From: Ciona intestinalis
Lineage: Eukaryota; Chordata; Ascidiacea; Phlebobranchia; Cionidae
Assembly (NCBI RefSeq): GCF_000224145.3
Contig: NC_020169.2
Span: 2,410,861 to 2,474,860, forward strand
Direction of reading: 5' to 3'
Length of the DNA stretch: 64,000 nucleotides
Shown one piece after another: positions 57,948 through 64,000 of the stretch. The position numbers and the translations under genes are program-made. The notes under the pieces are model-generated. The model was given only the letters and a program-made list of their open reading frames with translations, ran no database searches and was not told the origin of the DNA. Each line of letters starts with the position of its first letter. Positions within the stretch are counted from its first letter, which is position 1.

Positions 57948-60391
57948 ATGAAATCCGTAATATTTATAAGGTAATTTGTATAGATTTATTTCATTTATGT
58001 TCTACATTTTTGTGCTATCCACGTTTGTATTAACACATGCTTAAAAATAGTAGTATTTACTCTGATATATCGTATTTGCCGCAGTTTATGCATTCTGTGG
58101 ATGTCCCTTAATGTCGAAGCCGCGTGTACGACGAGTGTTGAATGTCCGACGAGCTACCAATGCGTCAGTGGGACTTGCATTGCGTCCAGCTTGGTAAACG
58201 TTAACAACTTAGTTGGAGGATGCACCAGTGATTTCGAGTGCTTGATAACTCAACGCTGTAGCAATGGAGTTTGTGTGGCGTCGAATACCGCAGATTCAAG
58301 TTCTGTTTGCAATCCAAACCCTTGTAAAGCAGTATGCCAATGCGTACCTTCATGCCGACACGAAAACGGCTTTTATTGCTTGAGTTCTTTAGTGAATTTG
58401 GGCAGACTCTGTACTATCCGTAAGTATGCAAATTAAACATTTATAAATTTGCAACTAACATTGTACTTCTTTTTAGCTTCTCCACAATTGGATTGTCAGA
58501 GCAACGCAATTAGAATCGATGTCCCGGAAGAAATGTTACGAGAGTATGGTGTCGGTTTGCCAGACACCCACATTTTTATGGGAAGCTTACCACCAAATCG
58601 AATGGATCAAAGAAACGGACCGGCAAACCTGGGCGCATGTGCCGGTAAGTGGTATTAGTAAATACTGTTCTATGGTAGTGTGGGGAATATGGGACATATT
58701 TTCATGGGTAGTGTGGGGAATATTAAACGTATTTTCATGCTATTTTCTTATCCTGTTTGGTAATAAGCAAAGAGGTATAAAACTTCCAGTGACCGATGTT
58801 CTTTTTTAAAAAAAAACGATCAGAATATTGGAAATTATGTCTTAAGGTGTCCCGTTCCCCCCCCACCCTGTTGTATATGTTTAAATATCTTTGGTTTTAT
58901 TAGGTGAACTGTTGTTTAGCATTTCTCTTTTTTTAACTTCCCAAAGCCACGATATTTCGTGGCTAATACACTTCTACATTAATAGAACGTGAAAGTACAA
59001 CAGTTTATACCTTTTATGTCACATGCAAGCAACGACCGCTTCTGGAGGATTTCTTACCATTACGATGCAGCTGCCATTTAATACATGCGGAACACAAATG
59101 GCACCAGACTCCGAGAATTCAAACGGTCAGGTGTTCACCAATGAAGTATGGTTAAACACAGACGGCGTTTTATTCGATGTACCCATTCCCGTATTTCGGT
59201 GGTCATGCACCTACAACTCGAACTACAAAGTTCTGGCCAGTATACGGCCTACGTAAGTTAAATTTTGTTGAGCTGTAGCCTACCTTTAAATTTACCATGC
59301 ATTTTTTCTTAGAGTTGGGCCCATAAGGATCGATAAATTGGGGACGGTAGTCCAGCAGGCCAGCGTTGAGCTGTGCAAGGTAGCTTCAGCGTGTCCGGGC
59401 TCCTGCCCACCGCTATACAATGTCAATAAGGGTGCCGTGTACACTGTATCGGAAACCATCCATGCTTCCATCAGAGCAGTGCGCGACCAAAACAATATCG
59501 CGGTATAAAATGGCAATATACTCTATATATTCATGTTATTGTTCCTCTTCCCTCATAATTCATGCTATTTTCTTCAGGCTGTTACTACCGTTTACCTAAA
59601 AAATCTATACCTATCCTGCAACCGCGACCCCGGCTCCGTGGATGTGTCTTTGGTCACCAACGGGTGTGTTGAGAGCGTGTTGTCCACTTCAATAAGTCTC
59701 AACGGCGTCGGCAGCGTTGTTTGCGTTTCTTTTAGAGTTCCACGAATGTTAAGCTGTCAATCTTTCTACATCCACGGATCTCTTGCTTCCGGCACCACAC
59801 CGATAGTAAGCATAAACAATCAAAATTGTTTACTCAAAATTATTTACTACTTATCAAGTCACTATCCTCACGATTTAACATTTTGTAAAAAACCCCAGGG
59901 CTGCTCGGCCAGATTTAGATCGGCAACGTCGGAATCCGATGCAGAATCCGTACCCGAAGTTGATGCTGTTTCCCAGGATCCAGATGTCGAGTCCGAGCCT
60001 GTCAGCAAAAGAAAACGTCGGTTTGCTTCATCATTCCGTTTAATAGACCCGACAAACCAAACCGGCGTTATTCGAGTCGGACCCATTACTATAATTCGCG
60101 GTAACAAGGGTAAAGCTCACTTTGAAGCTTTTCCAGTGGGCTCGGACATTTCAAAAAGGGGCGTTATGGTAAACAAGCAAACCACATTGACAGGTATTTA
60201 AATTTCCATATGCGTCCACGAACATAGTTAACTAGTTTAAATCTATTTTGCTAGATCCACAACCAGCATCCCCAGCTTTTTCACAACAGGCTGCAGTTCT
60301 TGTCACCTCCATCGTCGGAGGTTTTGCTTTGTTAATGTGTTTCATTTCGTTATATGTGTACTTCACCAGAGTACGTACAGTTTCCAAATAA
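57948..60391 (+). CDS. ZP-domain type I membrane protein B
   Basis: Eight exons: 57948-57970, 58085-58419, 58477-58644, 59030-59252, 59313-59502, 59578-59805, 59899-60193, 60255-60391. Phases agree, giving 532 aa. Order: signal peptide (about 1-20), two C-x5-C-x5-C-x4-C modules (paralogue A has one), an EGF-like domain (CNPNPCKAVCQC), and a ZP domain from LDCQSNAIRIDVPEEM through FTNEVWLN, ELCKVASACPGSCPP and LYLSCN to VCVSFRVPRMLSC. An acidic linker rich in Asp/Glu/Ser leads to the furin-type RKRR (427-430). The membrane segment is at about 500-524 and the tail is about eight residues. The exon 4 acceptor (CATGCAAG) lacks a strong pyrimidine tract but keeps phase. AATAAA (60387-60392) overlaps the stop codon. 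Role as for A: a membrane-anchored precursor of an extracellular ZP polymer. Confidence 0.9.
58675..58874 (+). mobile_element. MITE copy 20 with duplicated left end
   Basis: Two direct copies of the left end occur (TGGTAGTGTGGGGAATATGGG and GGGTAGTGTGGGGAATATTAA, 34 bp apart). The interior and the right end (GTCCCGTTCCCCCCCCACCCTG) follow. It lies in ZP gene B intron 3, about 30 bases from the exon 3 donor. Confidence 0.85.
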
Positions 60392-61775
60392 ATTAATTTT
60401 CCTTTCGTATATGAATGTTATGTGGGAGGGTATAGCCGACGGTCAGACTGTGACCAGAAACTGAAAAATAGGAAACTAAAGGCTTTAAATGTGCAGGCAC
60501 GTGTACGGTCGCCGACGGTAAATCGCAGATTTTCAATTACCGATATCCCTTTGGTGCCAGCTGCATATACTATAATTGGGCAAATAAACTCTGTAGATCG
60601 AACAACAATCCTCGCGATAAAAAAGTTTCGTGCTATCACACCCCGGGGCGAAGTTCGACCAAAAACAAAAGGTACCCTACCTTCTTCCGGCAAGACTGGA
60701 CTCCTCTGTTGTCGGGCTTTAAAGTTGAAGTGCGATATTGGCGCCAATCTAGCACGTCGCAGGCGTAACTATAGCTGTTTCTTGGCACCTTTCTTAGCGC
60801 CTGAAAAATAAAAAATTATAAATAGTAGAGTTCAATTTCATTTAATAACAGACCTATTGTAACTATAGAATGCTACGTTTACTGAACATAAGACGGTTAT
60901 ACAGGCATGCTAATTTATTTGTTTGGTCAGGGACTACAAAGAACTGCTTTAACGACAGGCATCTAAATAAACATTTAATTCTACCAAGACAGGTGAAATA
61001 ATACCACAAAGTAACGTTTCAGATTCGGTGTAGCCCAGAGTCGTATAAACACCTATTTCTATGGCTCTGGTGTAGCCTACCAAGAAAGAACATGTGAAAT
61101 ACATTGTTTGGTACATAATAACGGTATGGCGATTTTATTATTGGTAAAGTTTCCCTTTTGAATTGCTGGATTAAAAGATAGTTTTCAGAAAGTGTACTTC
61201 TAACCAATTACTTAGTGTGTGTGTTAACTATATAGAATATTTAAGTACTTGTAGTTTAGAAACTAATGGATTGGGGAGCAGTGGTGTTCTAACGACAGTA
61301 ATTGAGTACACGTCCCCTATACTTCTTGGAACACGATGTTTATGAGTCAGGCGCGCGCTCGCTTTTTTGCCATTTGTGACGTAACAGTAACCCGGATGAC
61401 GATTTCGTTGCAGCGAAAATCTAGGGAACAGACAAATTAAAATCCTCGCTCCTGATTGGCTAAGCAAAACACAAGCGCTTTTTTTCCACCAACCTCGCGT
61501 TTTCAAGGCGCCTGCGTGTCACAGATTTAAGTTGCCAGTTGTTCAGAAACATGGCCTGTTTTTGGTAGATTTTACCGATATAAAGGTTACATGTTAAGTC
61601 AACAGGACTGCAGTTTGTCAAGACATTATATTGGTGTATTTTTGTTGGTTTCTTGCCATTAACTATCGGCGTTTTAATCTAACATATCGCGGTTCTACTT
61701 TCTACGCAGGTTGTATAAGAAATCCTAGTTTACTGTAATTCCGTTATCGTATTTTCAATCCCACAATTCACAACA
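60392..61775. other. Spacer between ZP gene B and ALYREF
   Basis: An ORF at 60422-60811 and an overlapping antisense ORF have no recognised domain and no ATG start that I could support. The last few hundred bases should contain the ALYREF promoter. No repeat family was recognised. Confidence 0.5.
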
Positions 61776-63322
61776 ATGGCAGACAAGCTAGATTTATCCC
61801 TTGACGACATTATCAAGATCAACAAGAAAACAAAAACCGGCGGTGGACGGGGAAGAGGCGGTCGCCGTGGTGGAAGAGGTGGTGGCGGCGCTACTGGCGG
61901 AGGTGTTGGTCAGGCCCGCAACAAACGAGGTACAGGAGCATGGTCACCTGGCAAGTCCAGTGAAATCTGTTGCTTCAGAGCAGTAGATAAAGATCGGAGT
62001 CCGATTTGATATTTATGGAACTTTTTGAACTTTGGTTTTATTGTGGAGCACTTTTTTGCGACTCAATTGCAAAAAAGTAGCGCGCAGCGGCGTAATGACG
62101 CTTGCTGCTGAAATTTAATTCGATGGATTATTTGCAGTAATGTCGCCGGTTCAGTTACCTGGTGTCTCATTGTGTATGCCTTCTTTTATTGGGTAATATC
62201 AATGAAACGGCATCTGCAAGAGGCTTTCCAGCAGTTCCTGTCTTCGGTTAATGTGTTCTCAGAGCACCTTGTTACTATATATATCCCTCACACTACTTTA
62301 TTGGAGTTTCATTGAGCCTTCAGCACTATAGTAGTACCGAGCTTGCTGAAATGTCGTCTTGGGGCGGTATTTCAGCTGTGTAATTCTCTTCACTTCTACA
62401 CACACCACATGAAACCAACCAACCTCGTTTTCCTTCATTGGACGATCTATTAGGTGGAGGAAGAGGTCGCGGACGTGGAAACCCCAGGCAATCCTACACA
62501 AGAGGAAAAATGCCAGCCGACAGGTGGGAGCATGACATGTACAAGAACGGGAAGCCCGGAAGGGGGCGTGCACGTGGTGCAGGGACCATGGAAACAAGGT
62601 ATTAATATGTATATATATCTAAAAACTCGCATTTCATATTAAAAAATCACTTTTTTTACCTTAATGATTTATTTATGTATATTTTGTTTTTAACAGATCA
62701 ACTGGAGGAATTGGAAAACTGCTGGTGACGAATCTTGATTTTGCCGTGTCTGATAGCGATATCACCGAATTGTTCTCGGAATTCGGTGCTCTGCGCAAAT
62801 CAGCTGTTCATTATGATCGGTCGGGCAGGTCACTAGGGTCGGCAGATGTCCATTTTGAAAGAAGGAGTGATGCAGCAAGGGTATACTTGTGTGGTCAACT
62901 GCACAGAGATCTATAACACCTTAACCACAATACTAACTGGTTGTTTGCATTCCAGGCACTGAAGCAATACAATGATGTACCACTTGATGGGCGAGTCATG
63001 CAAATTAGATTTGTCGATGGAAATTCTCCTTCTAATGACATGAATGGCCGTATTGGTCAAAGGAAACCAGCACCCAGTGGTGGTGGTGGCGGCGGAAGAG
63101 GCCGTGGTGGACAACGTATGTTTACAGTTTAGCAGCCTCGCATTTAACCAATGCTGTTTGATTTAATAAAGTAAAATATACTGTTTTTCAGCTAAAAGAG
63201 GAGGTTTCAGAGGCAGAGGCCGCGGGCGTGGTGGTGGACGTGGCCGAGAGCCAAAAAAAGAGGTTTCGGCTGAAGAACTTGACAAACAACTTGATGACTA
63301 CATTTCTAAGATGGAGGAATGA
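61776..63322 (+). CDS. ALYREF: ALYREF / Aly/REF mRNA export adaptor (THOC4)
   Basis: Five exons: 61776-61929, 62454-62598, 62697-62880, 62956-63115, 63192-63322. Phases agree, giving 257 aa, the family's usual length. The N-terminal UAP56-binding motif is clear ([15 protein letters not shown], residues 4-18). It is followed by a Gly/Arg-rich region and an RRM (KLLVTNLDF as RNP2, SLGSADVHF as RNP1, then [13 protein letters not shown]). A second Gly/Arg-rich stretch and the C-terminal UAP56-binding motif ([16 protein letters not shown]) complete the protein. By family it is a TREX-complex adaptor that binds spliced mRNA and hands it to NXF1 in the nucleus. The frame begins at the first ATG (ATGGCAGACAAG). 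Confidence 0.96.
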
Positions 63323-64000
63323 ATGTTTTAACTTGTGCTTCACAATGATAACATTCTAACAGCCACTGGTCGCTGAAATCAGCTTTGTAAAGTGCATTTT
63401 CAATAATCGACGAATTTGGATCAAATTCCCATTTTATCCACTTGATTTTTTGTCTCGCTTGAGTTACGATATAATTCGTACTTTTAGCTTTCGTGGAAGA
63501 ACTAGTTCACTAACCAGCTTGTTGTTCGTTTTATATTTCACTTCGTAAATACATGCTTTTATTTAGAAAACGTGTCCATTTTGGTGTAGTGGGTTATCGG
63601 CTGTAGTGTAAATCACTTTCTTTTCGCACGAATAGTTGTAGAACATCCACCACACATACTAATAAGTCATTCCAAAAAGATTTTGTAGTTGGAAATGATG
63701 ATAGAGCTATTAACAAACTGGCAATAAAAATGAAACAGGAAAATGTTATTGAAGTTACCAGTCTGATTTATTAACGAGCTAGCAATAAAAATCAAACAGA
63801 AAAACGTTACGAAGTAGTGTAATAGATTTAAAGCGCGTATCATGGATTGCACCAACATTAAAAAGCATGTATATTATGAAAGCCACCATCAAGCATGTTG
63901 CTCAGAGCTATGTGGTAGATCAGTGTAAGTTTTCCTCCTACAAAGTTTAATAAATAGTTCCGTTACTTATTTATTCTTGACAATGAATGCTTTATCCTTG
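63323..64000. other. 3' flank of ALYREF
   Basis: 3' UTR and downstream sequence. AATAAA occurs at 63723 and 63784 inside an imperfect direct repeat (TTAACAAACTGGCAATAAAA and TTAACGAGCTAGCAATAAAA, about 63709-63810), giving two candidate poly(A) signals. No further gene is visible before the window ends. Confidence 0.6.

Noticed and set aside
60422-60811. 129-codon plus-strand ORF with an overlapping antisense ORF just after ZP gene B
   Set aside because: No recognised domain, begins at a GTG with no supported ATG, and no splice evidence. Basic composition alone is not enough to call a gene.
61801-61986. Alternative-frame ORF in ALYREF exon 1
   Set aside because: A shadow of the Gly/Arg-rich ALYREF coding frame.
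1-64000. CRISPR arrays, bacterial operon features, rRNA genes
   Set aside because: None seen. The window is clearly metazoan nuclear DNA, and the dispersed similar segments are MITE copies, not spaced repeats.

Overview
The window is a piece of a compact animal genome, almost certainly the tunicate Ciona (C. intestinalis/robusta group). The genes are split into many short exons with canonical GT-AG junctions, the proteins are deuterostome/chordate types, and about twenty copies of one short DNA-transposon derivative (a MITE) sit in the introns and between genes. Two 50-base runs of N (5854-5903 and 48670-48719) are assembly gaps. Nothing prokaryotic is present. Exon models were built by hand from splice signals and reading phase. 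In each complete model every junction keeps phase and the total lengths fit the families.

Layout. 398-1905 (+): last exon of a lysine-rich, internally duplicated protein, tentatively sororin-like. 2763-5853+ (+): an LRR-Ig single-pass membrane protein that runs into the first gap. 7317-7838 and 10263-10625 (+): a tandem pair of intronless LITAF-domain genes. 12312-25347 (-): a complete 22-exon subgroup-A thrombospondin (1175 aa). 25.4-35.1 kb: a gene-poor stretch. 35131-37581 (+): STPG4-like sperm-tail PG-rich repeat protein (7 exons, 248 aa). 39055-41238 (-): a class A GPCR (3 exons, 398 aa). 42557-53656 (-): NAT10 RNA cytidine acetyltransferase (23 exons found, broken only by the second gap). 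54055-57399 (-) and 57948-60391 (+): a head-to-head pair of paralogous ZP-domain membrane proteins with matching 8-exon structures. 61776-63322 (+): ALYREF/Aly mRNA-export factor (5 exons, 257 aa).

The genes are mostly unrelated in function. There are two local duplications: the LITAF tandem pair and the ZP inverted pair. NAT10 and ALYREF are housekeeping genes (rRNA/tRNA acetylation, mRNA export). Thrombospondin, the LRR-Ig protein and the ZP proteins are secreted or cell-surface products.

The strongest unusual signals are: an apparent U12-type AT-AC intron in NAT10; a thrombospondin that keeps all other subgroup-A modules but seems to lack most of the trimerising coiled coil; MITE copies whose ends lie only 10-45 bases from splice sites in several genes; a perfect 47-bp-arm hairpin in a ZP intron; and an uncharacterised extracellular module in the LRR-Ig protein.
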